Shown here: one piece after another, positions 52,122 to 62,313 of the stretch
Numbering within the stretch: the stretch's first letter is position 1
Layout of the letters: each line of letters opens with the position of its first letter
Assembly: GCA_018674495.1 (NCBI GenBank)
Contig: JABHAA010000072.1
Coordinates: forward strand, 1-64,000
Length of the DNA stretch: 64,000 nucleotides
Direction: 5' to 3'
Source: Rhodospirillaceae bacterium
GTDB taxonomy: Bacteria > Pseudomonadota > Alphaproteobacteria > Rhodospirillales > UBA2165
The notes under the pieces: generated by a model
Database searches by the model: none
Seen by the model: only the letters and a program-made list of their open reading frames with translations
What the model was told of the DNA's origin: nothing
Program-made: the position numbers and the translations under genes

Positions 52122-52544
52122 ATGATCGAGATTACCGAAACCATCGCCATTGCCGAAAGCGAGATCGAGGAGCATTTCATCCGCTCTCCCGGTCCCGGCG
52201 GGCAAAACGTCAACAAGGTGGAAACCGCCGTGCAACTGCGTTTCGATGCGGCGAGCAGTCCTCACCTGACGGGCGAAGTTATGCGCCGCCTGCGCACCCT
52301 GGCCGGCCAGCGCATGACAATAAACGGGGTTATCATCATCTCCGCCAGCCGCTACCGCAGCCAGGAGCGCAACCGCCAGGATGCGCGGGAAAGATTGATT
52401 GATCTAATCCGCCAAGCCGCAACGCCGCCAAAGATGCGTAAAGCCACCCGCCCGTCCCACGCCGCAAAGCGCAAACGCATGGACACCAAGCGCCAGCGCG
52501 CCTTGACCAAAAAAACCCGGGGGCGGGTGCGGGATTCGGATTGA
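52122..52544 (+). CDS. arfB: Ribosome rescue peptidyl-tRNA hydrolase ArfB (YaeJ)
   Basis: A 140-residue class I release-factor-like protein with the GGQ motif at residues 26-28 (RSPGPGGQNVNKVETAV). The C-terminal tail is strongly basic (KRKRMDTKRQRALTKKTRGR), the part that enters the empty mRNA channel of stalled ribosomes in ArfB. It hydrolyses peptidyl-tRNA on non-stop complexes. ATG at 52122; the B12 riboswitch begins about 45 bases downstream. Confidence 0.93.
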   Translation: MIEITETIAIAESEIEEHFIRSPGPGGQNVNKVETAVQLRFDAASSPHLTGEVMRRLRTLAGQRMTINGVIIISASRYRSQERNRQDARERLIDLIRQAATPPKMRKATRPSHAAKRKRMDTKRQRALTKKTRGRVRDSD

Positions 52545-52584
52545 GACCCGGACGCATTCCGAAAATCTTTGCAGGGACTTGGCC

Positions 52585-52745
52585 CAAATGATAGCGTGCC
52601 AGCGCCGACGGGACAGGGAAGCCGGTGCGAGGCCGGCGCTGCCCCCGCAACTGTAAACGGCTGGATCGACCCATTCGGGCCACTGACGAAATGTCGGGAA
52701 GGCGGGAAGATTGACGCCGAAGCCAGGAGACCTCCTCATCGGCAT
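52585..52745 (+). promoter_or_regulatory. Cobalamin (AdoCbl) riboswitch
   Basis: The conserved core is clear: AGGGAAGCCGGTGCGAGGCC and then GGCGCTGCCCCCGCAACTGT, at about 52615-52655, followed by a variable part and the B12 box AGCCAGGAGACCT at about 52721-52733. It lies 60-200 bases before cobU and in the same direction. In known cases cobalamin binding sequesters the ribosome site and lowers expression of synthesis genes. The outer boundaries are approximate. Confidence 0.93.
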
Positions 52746-52803
52746 GGCCATTACGGCCTGGTATGGAAACGCGTGACCATCCTCGGGTGGAGGAACTTCG
52801 CAT

Positions 52804-53319
52804 ATGGCTCCGTTGGGAGAACTTCAAGGATCGATATTGGTGCTGGGCGGTCGGGCCTCCGGTAAAAGCGCCTTTGCTGAGCAATTGATTGGTGCTGCCG
52901 ATGCGGTCTATGTGGCCACCGCCGAGGCTGGTGATGCGGAAATGCGCGCCCGCATCGATGCCCACCGGGCGCGGCGTGGGCAGAACTGGACCACCATCGA
53001 GGAGCCGCTCGAACTAACAGGCGCGCTCCGGGCCGGCGCCGGCGCACCTATGCTTGTCGATTGTCTGACCATCTGGCTTGCCAATCTGATGCATCAAGGC
53101 CGCGATTTAGAATTGGAAATCACCTACTTGTGCCAAGCGCTTGGTGATGCCAATTTCCCGGTGGTGCTGGTATCGAACGACGTGGGCGGCGGCATCGTGC
53201 CCGAAAATGCGCTGGCCCGTGCATTCTCTGACGCGTCCGGGCGCATGAACGCTGTTGTGGCGGCGGCGGCGGATCAAGTCTATCTGGTCACCGCCGGCCT
53301 TCCCCAGAAATTGAAATAG
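52804..53319 (+). CDS. cobU: Adenosylcobinamide kinase/adenosylcobinamide-phosphate guanylyltransferase
   Basis: A 171-residue bifunctional enzyme (CobU/CobP). The P-loop GGRASGKS is at residues 15-22. The second substrate motifs VDCLTIWLANLM and VSNDVGGGIVPENALARAFSDASGRMN match the family. It phosphorylates adenosylcobinamide and then transfers GMP, giving AdoCbi-GDP for joining the lower ligand. It is the first gene after the riboswitch. cobW follows after 26 bases. Confidence 0.92.
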   Translation: MAPLGELQGSILVLGGRASGKSAFAEQLIGAADAVYVATAEAGDAEMRARIDAHRARRGQNWTTIEEPLELTGALRAGAGAPMLVDCLTIWLANLMHQGRDLELEITYLCQALGDANFPVVLVSNDVGGGIVPENALARAFSDASGRMNAVVAAAADQVYLVTAGLPQKLK

Positions 53320-53345
53320 ACAGATAAAAGGCAGAACAAAACACC

Positions 53346-54383
53346 ATGCAGACCCTTGGCAAGATACCCGTTACCGTGATCACCGGCTTTTTGGGCGCTG
53401 GCAAAACCAGCCTGATCCGTCATCTTTTGGAGAACGCCAATGGCCGCCGCCTCGCGTTGATTATCAACGAGTTCGGCGATCTTGGTGTCGATGGCGACAT
53501 CTTGAAGGGTTGCGGCATCGAAACCTGCACCGAAGACGATGTTTTGGAGCTGACCAACGGCTGTATCTGCTGCACCGTCGCCGACGATTTTATTCCGGCC
53601 CTCGAATCCCTGATCGAACGGCCAGACAGGCCCGATCACATTGTCATCGAAACCTCCGGCCTGGCCCTGCCCAAACCCTTAGTGAAGGCCTTCCAATGGC
53701 CGGAAGTGCGCTCGCGGACAACGGTGGACGGCGTCGTTGCCGTGGTTGATGGCCCCGCCGTCGAGGCCGGCCTGTTCGCCGACAACCCGGCCCTGGTGCA
53801 GGATCAACGCGAAGAAGACGACCAGCTGGACCATGACAGCCCCTTGGAAGAATTGTTCGGCGATCAGTTGGCGTCCGCCGATCTGGTGGTGATCTCCAAG
53901 TCTGATTTGATGGACGAAGCCGGGCGCGGCAGCGTCATGGAAATCGTTGCCAAGGAAACACGGCCCTCGGTCAAGGCGCTTACCGCGACACATGGGCGGC
54001 TCGATCCGATGCTAGTGCTGGGATTGGACGCGGCGGCGGAGGACGATATCGATCAGCGCTGGTCTCACCACGACACCGAAGAGGATCACGACCACGACGA
54101 CTTCGACAGTATCGTGGTGGAGCTGGACAGCGCCGCAGATGTGAACCAGATCGCGGCCCGCATCGAGGCAGCGCTGGCTCTTGACGGCATCTTGCGCATT
54201 AAAGGCACCGCCCATATCGAGGGCCGGCCGGCGCGCCTGGTGGTGCAGGGCGTCGGGCCAAGGGTCGACACCTATTTCGACCGCCCCTGGAACGAAACCG
54301 AATTGCGCCGGACCCGGCTGGTGGTTATCGGCCTTACCGGTTTCGATCAGGCCGCCGCCAAAAACATCCTCGGCGGCGGCTGA
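53346..54383 (+). CDS. cobW: CobW GTPase, cobalt chaperone-like protein
   Basis: A 345-residue COG0523 GTPase. The P-loop GFLGAGKT is at residues 14-21, the metal motif GCICC at 72-76, and a His/Asp-rich segment (HHDTEEDHDHDD) lies near residues 237-250. The C-terminal CobW_C domain follows. CobW delivers Co(II) to the CobNST chelatase, consistent with its place just before cobN. Confidence 0.93.
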   Translation: MQTLGKIPVTVITGFLGAGKTSLIRHLLENANGRRLALIINEFGDLGVDGDILKGCGIETCTEDDVLELTNGCICCTVADDFIPALESLIERPDRPDHIVIETSGLALPKPLVKAFQWPEVRSRTTVDGVVAVVDGPAVEAGLFADNPALVQDQREEDDQLDHDSPLEELFGDQLASADLVVISKSDLMDEAGRGSVMEIVAKETRPSVKALTATHGRLDPMLVLGLDAAAEDDIDQRWSHHDTEEDHDHDDFDSIVVELDSAADVNQIAARIEAALALDGILRIKGTAHIEGRPARLVVQGVGPRVDTYFDRPWNETELRRTRLVVIGLTGFDQAAAKNILGGG

Positions 54384-54398
54384 GCTTAGGGATAGCCT

Positions 54399-57300
54399 AT
54401 GCATCTACTGGTCACCCAGCCGGGTCAGATATTGGACGACGGCGAAGCCGTCGATCTCGGCCAGACGCCGGGAGATATCGTCGTGCTGTCGGCGGCGTCC
54501 AGTGATCTTTCGGTGCTGGCCCTGGCGCGGCGCGCAAGCCAAGCGGGCGGCGCTGATGGTTTGCCCAGTCTCCGCCTCGCCAACCTGATGCAGCTCAGTC
54601 ACCACATGTCGGTGGATGTTTACTTGGAGAACACCATCGCCCATGCCCGGCTGGTGATCGTGCGTCTGTTGGGCGGCGCCGGCTATTGGCCCTACGGGTT
54701 GGAGCAGCTGGCGGCGTTGGCGAAAGAAAAAAATATCCTGCTGGCGGTGGTGCCGGGCGATGACCAGCCGGACCCGGAACTGTTCGGCCATTCGACGCTG
54801 CCCACCGAAGCTTGTCACCGGCTCTGGCAATATTGCGCTCATGGCGGCGGCGCCAACGCGGCCAATTTCCTTAAATACTGTGCCCATCTTCTGGGCCGGG
54901 ATGACGATTGGCTGGAGCCGGCGCCGCTGGTGCGCGCCGGGCTTTATTGGCCGGGCGATGGTCTGCCCGATTTGGGCCAGGTGCGCGGCCATTGGACCGA
55001 GGGCGCGCCCACCGCTGCCATCGTCTTTTATCGGGCGCTGGTGCAGGCGGGCGATCTGGCGCCGGTGGATGCGCTAATCGAAGCGGTGCGGGCGCGCGGG
55101 CTCAACCCCCTGCCAATGTTCGTCGGCAGCCTCAAAGACCCGGGCTCGGCCGAGATTGTTGCCGTCGCCCTGGCCGAAGCAGGCTGCGATATCATCCTCA
55201 ACCTTACCGGTTTCGCGGTCTCCGCGCCCGGCGGGCAAATGCAGGAGACGCCGTTTACCGGTGCTGATTGCCCAGTCCTGCAAGTGATCCTGGCGGGCGG
55301 TGGCGAGACAAGCTGGCGGGATGGTCAGCGCGGCCTTAGCCCCCGGGACTTGGCCATGAATATCGCGCTGCCCGAAGTGGACGGACGCATTATCAGCCGT
55401 GCAATTTCGTTCAAAGAATCCGCCGATTTCGACGCCGAAACCGAAGTGGCCCTGGTGCGCCACGCACCCGTACAGAGCCGCGTTGCCTTCATCGCCGATC
55501 TGGCCGCCGCCTGGGCCAGATTGCGGCGCACACCCGCTGCGGGGCGCCGCATCGCCATCATCGTCGCCAACTATCCCAACAAGGACGGGCGCCTTGGTAA
55601 CGGCGTCGGGCTGGATACCCCCGCCGGCGTCGCCGCCGCATTCCAGGGTCTCATCGCCGCCGGTTATGATCTGGGCGATGACGCGCCCCGGACCGGCAAA
55701 GACGTCATGGCGCGGCTGCTGGCCGGTCCCACCAATGCGCCCGGCGCCCGGCATGGCGGTATGGAATTTGGCTTGGCCGACTATCGGGAGTATTTCGAAA
55801 GCTTGCCCGAAGATACCAAGGCGCGCGTCCTGGACCGCTGGGGTGCGCCGGACGATGATCCGTTTGTCGAGGACGGCAGCTTTCGCCTTGGCGCCCACCG
55901 CTTCGGCAATGTCACCTTGGCGGTGCAGCCGGCGCGTGGCTACAACATCGATCCCCAATCCAGCTATCACGATCCTGATCTGGTGCCGCCGCACGGCTAC
56001 CTTGCGTTCTATGCCTGGCTGCGCCGCGAGATTGACGTCCACGCCGTGGTGCATTTCGGCAAGCACGGCAATCTGGAATGGCTGCCGGGCAAAGCCCTGG
56101 CCTTGGACGAGACTTGCTTCCCCGAAGTGGCGCTGGGGCCGATGCCGCACATCTATCCGTTCATCGTCAACGACCCTGGCGAGGGCACCCAGGCCAAGCG
56201 CCGCGCGCAAGCGGTCATTATCGATCACCTGACGCCGCCACTATCGCGCGCCGAAAGTTACGGACCCTTGCGGGACTTGGAGCAATTGGTCGATGAATTT
56301 TATCTGGCGTCGGGCATGGACCCCAGGCGCCTGAAACTGCTCGGCGCCGAGATTATCGATCTCAGCCGCTCCATCGGTCTAGACAAAGACGTGGGCATCG
56401 ATCGCGGTGAGGACGAGCAGGGGGCGCTGGCCAAGATCGACAATTATTTGTGCGAGCTGAAGGAGTTGCAAATTCGCGATGGGCTGCATGTGTTCGGCGC
56501 TGCGCCTGAGGGCAGCTTGGCGGTGGATTTGCTGGTCGCCCTGACCCGCCTGCCACGGGGGCGCGGCGAGGGCATCGATGCCTCCTTGATCCGCGCCCTG
56601 GCCGCCGATTTCGGTCTCACCGGTTTCGATCCTCTGGATTGCGAGATGGGCAACCAGTGGGACGGGCCCAAGCCGGACGCTCTGAATTTGACCGATCAGC
56701 CCTGGCGTAGCAACGGCGATACGGTGGAGCGGCTGGAGTTGTTGGCGCAAAAATTGGTGGCCGGTGATGTAGCACCTTCGCCTGATTGGACGGCCACGGC
56801 GCCTGTTCTGGAATTTATCACAGCAACCCTGGCGCCGATGATTGCCGGATGCGGGGCCTGTGAACTGGACGGTCTGCTCACCGGTCTGGATGGCCGTTTC
56901 GTCGCTCCCGGCTCGTCCGGCGCGCCAACGCGGGGAAGGCTGGATGTTCTACCCACCGGGCGCAATTTTTATTCGGTGGATTCGCGCAGTGTGCCGACCC
57001 CGGCGGCCTGGAAGCTGGGCTGGAAGTCGGCGGGGCTGTTGATCGAGCGGCATTTCCAAGGTCACGGCGAGTATCCCAAGCGCATCGCGCTAAGCGCCTG
57101 GGGCACCGCCAATATGCGCACCGGCGGCGACGATATCGCCCAGGCCCTAGCATTGATGGGGGTGCAGCCCGAATGGGACAAGCAATCGGGCCGCGTCATC
57201 GGCTATGAGGTGATGCCGGCCGGCGTGCTGGGGCGCCCACGCGTCGATGTGGTGTTCCGGGTGTCGGGTTTTTTCCGGGACGCCTTTCCAGCCCAGGTGG

Positions 57301-58148
57301 AACTATTGGATCAAGCGGCGCGCGCCGTTGCCGCGCTCAGCGAAGCCGCTGATATCAATCCGCTGGCCGCCCAGGTCGCCGAAGATGCCGCCGCCCTCGC
57401 AGCCGGCGGTCTGGATATGGAGACCGCCCGCAAGAAAGCCGGCTACCGGGTATTCGGCTCCAAACCGGGGGCCTATGGAGCTGGGCTACAGACCCTCATT
57501 GACGAGAAATGCTGGGACGGAGACGCCGATCTGGCGCGCGCCTATGTGGCCTGGGGCGGCTATGCCTATGGCGCTGGCGCTGAAGGTCAGGCGGAGCAGT
57601 CTTTGTTCGAAGCCCGTCTCATGGGCGCCCAAGTGGTGGTCCATAACCAGGACAACCGGGAGCATGATATCCTCGACAGTGACGACTATTATCAGTTCGA
57701 GGGCGGTATCGCCGCCGCCGTCCGGCATCTGTCGGGCGTCCAGCCGGCCATTTATCACAACGATCATTCCCGGCCGGAGACGCCCAAAATCCGCACCCTG
57801 GCGGACGAGATCGGCCGCGTTGTACGCGCACGCGCCGCCAACCCGAAATGGATCGCAGGGGTTATGCGCCACGGCTATAAGGGCGCCTTCGAGATCGCCG
57901 CGACGGTGGATTACCTGTTCGCCTTCGCCGCCACTTCCCAGGTGGTCGAAGACCATCATTTCAACCAGCTTTTCGATGCCTACCTGGAAGACGCCGAGGT
58001 GCGGGAATTCATCGAAGACGCCAACCCGGCGGCCTTGCGCGAGATCGCCGAGCGTTTCGAAGAAGCCGTAGAGCGGGGTTTCTGGCACCCCAAATCCAAT
58101 TCCGCCGGCGCGCTTTTGGCGCGCCTGATCGAAGGAGAGACCGTATGA
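54399..58148 (+). CDS. cobN: Cobaltochelatase large subunit CobN
   Basis: A 1249-residue protein, the normal CobN size. Recognised segments include GRISRAISFKE-like (DGRIISRAISFKE), PNKDGRLGNGVGLDTPAG, the chelatase core VHFGKHGNLEWLPGKALALDETCFPEVALG, and the C-terminal HGYKGAFEIAATVDYLFAF. CobN inserts Co(II) into hydrogenobyrinic acid a,c-diamide with ATP and CobS/CobT; cobST are not in the window. It marks the aerobic route. Its stop overlaps cobO (ATGA). Confidence 0.95.
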   Translation: MHLLVTQPGQILDDGEAVDLGQTPGDIVVLSAASSDLSVLALARRASQAGGADGLPSLRLANLMQLSHHMSVDVYLENTIAHARLVIVRLLGGAGYWPYGLEQLAALAKEKNILLAVVPGDDQPDPELFGHSTLPTEACHRLWQYCAHGGGANAANFLKYCAHLLGRDDDWLEPAPLVRAGLYWPGDGLPDLGQVRGHWTEGAPTAAIVFYRALVQAGDLAPVDALIEAVRARGLNPLPMFVGSLKDPGSAEIVAVALAEAGCDIILNLTGFAVSAPGGQMQETPFTGADCPVLQVILAGGGETSWRDGQRGLSPRDLAMNIALPEVDGRIISRAISFKESADFDAETEVALVRHAPVQSRVAFIADLAAAWARLRRTPAAGRRIAIIVANYPNKDGRLGNGVGLDTPAGVAAAFQGLIAAGYDLGDDAPRTGKDVMARLLAGPTNAPGARHGGMEFGLADYREYFESLPEDTKARVLDRWGAPDDDPFVEDGSFRLGAHRFGNVTLAVQPARGYNIDPQSSYHDPDLVPPHGYLAFYAWLRREIDVHAVVHFGKHGNLEWLPGKALALDETCFPEVALGPMPHIYPFIVNDPGEGTQAKRRAQAVIIDHLTPPLSRAESYGPLRDLEQLVDEFYLASGMDPRRLKLLGAEIIDLSRSIGLDKDVGIDRGEDEQGALAKIDNYLCELKELQIRDGLHVFGAAPEGSLAVDLLVALTRLPRGRGEGIDASLIRALAADFGLTGFDPLDCEMGNQWDGPKPDALNLTDQPWRSNGDTVERLELLAQKLVAGDVAPSPDWTATAPVLEFITATLAPMIAGCGACELDGLLTGLDGRFVAPGSSGAPTRGRLDVLPTGRNFYSVDSRSVPTPAAWKLGWKSAGLLIERHFQGHGEYPKRIALSAWGTANMRTGGDDIAQALALMGVQPEWDKQSGRVIGYEVMPAGVLGRPRVDVVFRVSGFFRDAFPAQVELLDQAARAVAALSEAADINPLAAQVAEDAAALAAGGLDMETARKKAGYRVFGSKPGAYGAGLQTLIDEKCWDGDADLARAYVAWGGYAYGAGAEGQAEQSLFEARLMGAQVVVHNQDNREHDILDSDDYYQFEGGIAAAVRHLSGVQPAIYHNDHSRPETPKIRTLADEIGRVVRARAANPKWIAGVMRHGYKGAFEIAATVDYLFAFAATSQVVEDHHFNQLFDAYLEDAEVREFIEDANPAALREIAERFEEAVERGFWHPKSNSAGALLARLIEGETV

Positions 58149-58753
58149 GCGACGAAGACATTAATGCCCAAGCCAACGAAAAGCGGCGCAAGCATAAAGC
58201 AGCCAAAGACAAAATCCTCGCCAAGAAGGTAAAGGAGGGCGGTTTGCTGATCGTCCATACCGGCAAGGGCAAGGGCAAGACCACCGCCGCCATGGGCATG
58301 GTGGCGCGCGCCATCGGCCATGGCCAGAAAGTGGGCATCGTGCAATTCGTCAAGGGCAAGTGGGACACCGGCGAGCGGGTTGTTCTGGAAGCCTTTCCCG
58401 ATCTGGTGACTATCACCGCCATGGGCGAGGGCTTCACCTGGGAGACCCAGGACCGGGCCCGCGACATCGCCGCCGCCGAGGCCGCCTGGGCGCGGGCCAA
58501 GGAGATGATCCTCGATCCTGCCAATTTTATGGTTCTCCTGGACGAGATCAATATTGTGCTGCGCAACGATTATATTCCCATCGAAGACGTGACGGCGTTT
58601 TTGAAGGACAAGCCGAAAGACGTGAATGTGATCTGCACCGGGCGCAACGCCAAGGCCGAACTGATCGATATCGCCGATCTGGTCACCGAAATGACCGAGG
58701 TGAAGCACCACTTCCGCGCCGACTTCAAGGCCCAGGCCGGGATCGAATTTTAA
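58145..58753 (+). CDS. cobO: Cob(I)yrinic acid a,c-diamide adenosyltransferase
   Basis: A 202-residue CobO/BtuR/CobA-type enzyme. The P-loop [14 protein letters not shown] is at residues 38-51; the segments [15 protein letters not shown] and [15 protein letters not shown] are typical. It transfers the 5'-deoxyadenosyl group from ATP to Co(I). The N-terminal 30 residues are strongly charged. It is translationally coupled to cobN, and cobQ follows after 4 bases. Confidence 0.94.
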   Translation: MSDEDINAQANEKRRKHKAAKDKILAKKVKEGGLLIVHTGKGKGKTTAAMGMVARAIGHGQKVGIVQFVKGKWDTGERVVLEAFPDLVTITAMGEGFTWETQDRARDIAAAEAAWARAKEMILDPANFMVLLDEINIVLRNDYIPIEDVTAFLKDKPKDVNVICTGRNAKAELIDIADLVTEMTEVKHHFRADFKAQAGIEF

Positions 58754-58757
58754 GACC

Positions 58758-60218
58758 ATGACGGCCAGGGCGATCATGCTGCAAGGCACCGGCTCGGACG
58801 TCGGTAAATCCTTGGCGGTCGCCGGGCTGTGCCGGGCTTTGATGCGCCGGGGTTATTCGGTGCGCCCATTCAAGCCGCAGAACATGTCCAACAACGCCGC
58901 CGTGACTCCGGGCGGCGGCGAGATCGGCCGTGCCCAGGCGTTACAGGCGAGGGCCTGTGGGATCGCGCCAACGGTTCATATGAACCCGGTTCTGTTAAAG
59001 CCGCAATCGGATATCGGCGCGCAATTGGTGGTGCTGGGCGAGGTGCGTGGCAATTACAGCGCCCGCGATTTTCAGCCCTTCAAGCAAAGCCTGATGCCGG
59101 GGATTCTTGAGAGCTTTGAGACCCTTAAAGCCGAGGCCGATTTCGTCATTGTCGAGGGCGCCGGCAGCGCCGCCGAGATCAATCTCCGCAAGAACGATAT
59201 CGCCAATATGGGCTTCGCCCTGGCCGCCGATGTGCCGGTTGTCCTGGTTGCCGATATCGACCGGGGCGGGGTTATCGCCAGCCTGGTCGGCACCTGGACG
59301 TTGTTGCCCGAAGATGAGCGGGCGCTGCTCAAAGGTTTTATCGTCAACAAATTTCGCGGCGATATCAGCCTGTTTGACGATGGCGTGACCATCATCGCGA
59401 AAAAGACCGGGCTCAAAAGCCTTGGCGTATTGCCGCATCTGCCTGCCGCCCGGCGGCTGCCGGATGAAGATGCCATGGCGTTGGAAAACCGGGAACACGC
59501 AGCCAGCGAGCAGGGGGTTAAAATCGCCGTGCCGCGCCTCGCCCATATTGCCAATTTCGATGATTTCGATCCACTGTTGGCGGAGCCCGGCGTCGAGCTG
59601 GTGATGGTGCCGCGCGGCCAACCGCTGCCCGGCGATGCCGCATTGGTGATCCTGCCGGGATCGAAAACCACCATCGCCGATATGGAGGATTTCCGCGCCC
59701 AAGGCTGGGATATTGACCTCAAAGCCCATGTTCGGCGCGGCGGCCAGGTGCTGGGTATCTGTGCCGGCTATCAGATGCTCGGTCGCTGTATTATCGATAG
59801 CGGCGGCATCGAAGGCGCGCCCGGCGAGACGGCCGGGCTGGGGCTTTTGCAAATTGAAACCCGGCTCGGCGGCGACAAGACCCTGGCCGAGGTGGAGGGC
59901 ACGGCGTCGGGTGGGCTTGGCCGCGTGCATGGCTACGAGATGCATATGGGCCAAAGCAGCGGCGCCGATACGGTACGCCCGTTCCTGGAGCTCGGAGACG
60001 AAGACGGCGGCGCGGTGTCCGAAGACGGGTGCGTCATGGGCTGCTATCTGCACGGCCTGTTTTCCGCCGATAATTTTCGCACCGCCTTCCTTGCCCGCCT
60101 TGGCGGCAGTGGCTCGGGCTTGGCTTATGAAAAAGATGTGGAAGCGGCCCTCGATGAACTGGCGGACGCCATGGAGAGCCATTTAGACTTGGATGGGTTG
60201 GCCGCGCTAGCCCGCTAG
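58758..60218 (+). CDS. cobQ: Cobyric acid synthase
   Basis: A 486-residue glutamine-dependent amidotransferase. The N-terminal part (about 1-230) is a dethiobiotin-synthetase-like ATP domain starting [12 protein letters not shown]; the C-terminal part (about 250-486) is a glutamine amidotransferase with Cys near 335 in [10 protein letters not shown] and His in GCYLHGLF. It amidates four side chains of adenosylcobyrinic acid diamide. Its last 12 bases overlap the end of the leftward cobD gene. Confidence 0.95.
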   Translation: MTARAIMLQGTGSDVGKSLAVAGLCRALMRRGYSVRPFKPQNMSNNAAVTPGGGEIGRAQALQARACGIAPTVHMNPVLLKPQSDIGAQLVVLGEVRGNYSARDFQPFKQSLMPGILESFETLKAEADFVIVEGAGSAAEINLRKNDIANMGFALAADVPVVLVADIDRGGVIASLVGTWTLLPEDERALLKGFIVNKFRGDISLFDDGVTIIAKKTGLKSLGVLPHLPAARRLPDEDAMALENREHAASEQGVKIAVPRLAHIANFDDFDPLLAEPGVELVMVPRGQPLPGDAALVILPGSKTTIADMEDFRAQGWDIDLKAHVRRGGQVLGICAGYQMLGRCIIDSGGIEGAPGETAGLGLLQIETRLGGDKTLAEVEGTASGGLGRVHGYEMHMGQSSGADTVRPFLELGDEDGGAVSEDGCVMGCYLHGLFSADNFRTAFLARLGGSGSGLAYEKDVEAALDELADAMESHLDLDGLAALAR

Positions 60219-61157
60219 CAATGCGGCAATGGCCACCAGCGCGAACATCAACACACAGGCTATGACATAGAGCCGCAGCGCGGCTCGGATATCCGTAGGC
60301 GCCGCCTCCGCGCGCCCCGATCCGATCCAAGGCGCATCTTCCGTCTTGCCGTCATAGACACGCGGGCCCGACAGCTTGAGGCGAAGCGCGCCGGCCATGG
60401 CGGCTTCCGGGTAGCCGGCGTTGGGCGAGCGGTGGTGGCGGCTGTCGCGGAATAGGACGCCCACGCCCTTGCCGAGAGACGCCAGCACCAAAAGCAGCGC
60501 CGCGATGCGCGCCGGGATATAATTGGCAACATCATCAAGGCGCGCCGCCGCCATTCCAAAATGAAGGTGGCGAGGTGTTCGGTGGCCGATCATGCTGTCG
60601 GCGGTATTGAGCATCTTGTAGGCGATGATCCCCGGCAGGCCCAATAACAATGCCCAGAACACCGGCGCCACCACCCCGTCGGAATAATTCTCGGCGAGGC
60701 TTTCGATAGCAGCCCGCGACACGCCCGCCTCGTCCAGCACGTCCGTTTGGCGGCCCACCAGCATGGCCACCGCGTCCCGGCCCGCGCCCAAACCATCAGT
60801 CTCGAGCGCCAACGCCACCCGGCGCACATGCCGGTAGAGGCTGTTCTGAGCGATCAGGGTGGAGACGATCAACGCTTCCACTGCACCGCCATATTGAAAG
60901 CCCGCGAGCACGCCATGCAGCCAATATCCAAACCATAGGGAAAGCGCCAGTAGGCCAAAGATAGCGGCGGCGCCGGAAAGCCGATTTACAGAGGACCTGA
61001 GCCCATCCCGGTTTAAATGCCGGTCGAGAAATCCGATGGCGTGGCCGAAAATCACGACCGGGTGCGGCAGAGCCCGGTACAGGCTCACCGGATCGCCGGC
61101 AACCGCGTCGATCAGCAGCGCGGTTACGATTATGGCAAGGAATTCTCCATCGGGCAT
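60207..61157 (-). CDS. cobD: Adenosylcobinamide-phosphate synthase CobD (CbiB)
   Basis: A 316-residue membrane protein with about five hydrophobic segments. Family segments are [10 protein letters not shown] near the start, [37 protein letters not shown] and the C-terminal [12 protein letters not shown]...[15 protein letters not shown]. It attaches the aminopropanol arm to cobyric acid. It is on the strand opposite to the rest of the operon, wedged between cobQ and cbiX. ATG at 61157 was preferred to the TTG at 61193. Confidence 0.92.
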   Translation of the reverse strand: MPDGEFLAIIVTALLIDAVAGDPVSLYRALPHPVVIFGHAIGFLDRHLNRDGLRSSVNRLSGAAAIFGLLALSLWFGYWLHGVLAGFQYGGAVEALIVSTLIAQNSLYRHVRRVALALETDGLGAGRDAVAMLVGRQTDVLDEAGVSRAAIESLAENYSDGVVAPVFWALLLGLPGIIAYKMLNTADSMIGHRTPRHLHFGMAAARLDDVANYIPARIAALLLVLASLGKGVGVLFRDSRHHRSPNAGYPEAAMAGALRLKLSGPRVYDGKTEDAPWIGSGRAEAAPTDIRAALRLYVIACVLMFALVAIAALLAG

Positions 61158-61287
61158 GGCCGAAGTGGTATCAGGGGGCCGAAATCCGGTCAATCGGCGC
61201 TTGAATGGGCTTTAGCCACCGGCTCCGTTGTTTTAGTATGCCTCGCAAATGCGATGTTGAAGCCCCATATCAGGGCGAGGAAAACAA

Positions 61288-62301
61288 ATGCGTAAAACCG
61301 GTGTAATGATCTGCGGCCATGGCAGCCGCGACGATAGGGCTGTGGCCGAGTTCGCCAATCTACAGGCGCGCCTGGGCGAACGCTTCCCGGACTTGCCGGT
61401 GGAGTATGGCTTTTTGGAGTTCGCGACGCCGATTATCCGCACTGGCCTTGATAAGCTGGCGGCCCAGGGCGTCGATCACGTGTTGGCGGTGGCTGGCATG
61501 CTGTTGTCGGCGGGCCATGTGAAGAACGATATCGCCTCGGTCCTCAACCAGTATCAGGCGGATCATCCGAACCCGGATTTTCTGATCGAATATGCGCGGC
61601 CCCTGGATGTGGACGCCAAGATGATGTACGCCGCCGAGGCGCGCATCCGCGAAGCCGTGGAGGCTGCGGACACCGACGTGCCGTTAGATGAAACGCTTCT
61701 GATGGTGGTTGGACGCGGCACCTCGGATCCGGACGCCAACGGCTCGATCTCGAAAATCTGCCGCATGTTATGGGAAGGCATCGGTTTCGGCTGGGGCGAG
61801 GTGTGCTATTCGGGCGTCACCTTCCCGCTGGTGGCGCCGGGTCTGGAACATGCCGCCCGGCTTGGCTATCGGCGCATTGTTGTCTTTCCCTATTTCCTGT
61901 TTACCGGCGTGCTGGTCAAACGCATCTACGCCATCACCGATGGCATCGCCGCGCAATATCCCGATATCGAATTTCTAAAGGCCGGTTACCTCAACGATCA
62001 TCCGAAAGTCATCGATACCTTCGAAGCCCGTGTGCACGGCATCAGCACCGGCGACAACGCCATGAACTGTCAGCTTTGCAAATACCGGGAACAGGTGGTC
62101 GGCTTCGAAGCCCATCAAGGCCTGCCGCAAATGAGCCACCATCACCATGTGGAAGGCATCGGCACCAACGAAAGCGGCGGCGGCGATCATAACCACGAAC
62201 ACAGCCACGAACATAGTCATGAGCACGACCACGACCACCCGCCACATCCCCATGCCGAGCATCCGCACGGGCCTGGCAAGCGCAACCCGGAAGCGGTGTA
62301 A
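61288..62301 (+). CDS. cbiX: CbiX-type sirohydrochlorin cobaltochelatase with Fe-S motif and His-rich tail
   Basis: A 337-residue chelatase with two CbiX-like halves (CGHGSRDDRAVAEF near residue 9 and VVGRGTSDPDANGSISKIC near 140). The C-terminus has an MxCxxC motif, MNCQLC, at 259-264 and a His-rich region at about 283-327. Both match the long CbiX of Bacillus megaterium, where MxCxxC binds a [4Fe-4S] cluster. It inserts cobalt into sirohydrochlorin-type rings early in synthesis, a step not expected beside cobN. GGCGAGGA precedes ATG at 61288. Confidence 0.88.
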   Translation: MRKTGVMICGHGSRDDRAVAEFANLQARLGERFPDLPVEYGFLEFATPIIRTGLDKLAAQGVDHVLAVAGMLLSAGHVKNDIASVLNQYQADHPNPDFLIEYARPLDVDAKMMYAAEARIREAVEAADTDVPLDETLLMVVGRGTSDPDANGSISKICRMLWEGIGFGWGEVCYSGVTFPLVAPGLEHAARLGYRRIVVFPYFLFTGVLVKRIYAITDGIAAQYPDIEFLKAGYLNDHPKVIDTFEARVHGISTGDNAMNCQLCKYREQVVGFEAHQGLPQMSHHHHVEGIGTNESGGGDHNHEHSHEHSHEHDHDHPPHPHAEHPHGPGKRNPEAV

Positions 62302-62313
62302 CGGGACGGCATC

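Noticed and set aside
55074..56228. A 384-codon minus-strand frame
   Set aside because: Antisense shadow inside cobN; high GC leaves many frames open by chance.
58995..60182. A 395-codon minus-strand frame
   Set aside because: Antisense shadow of cobQ, whose catalytic motifs are intact.
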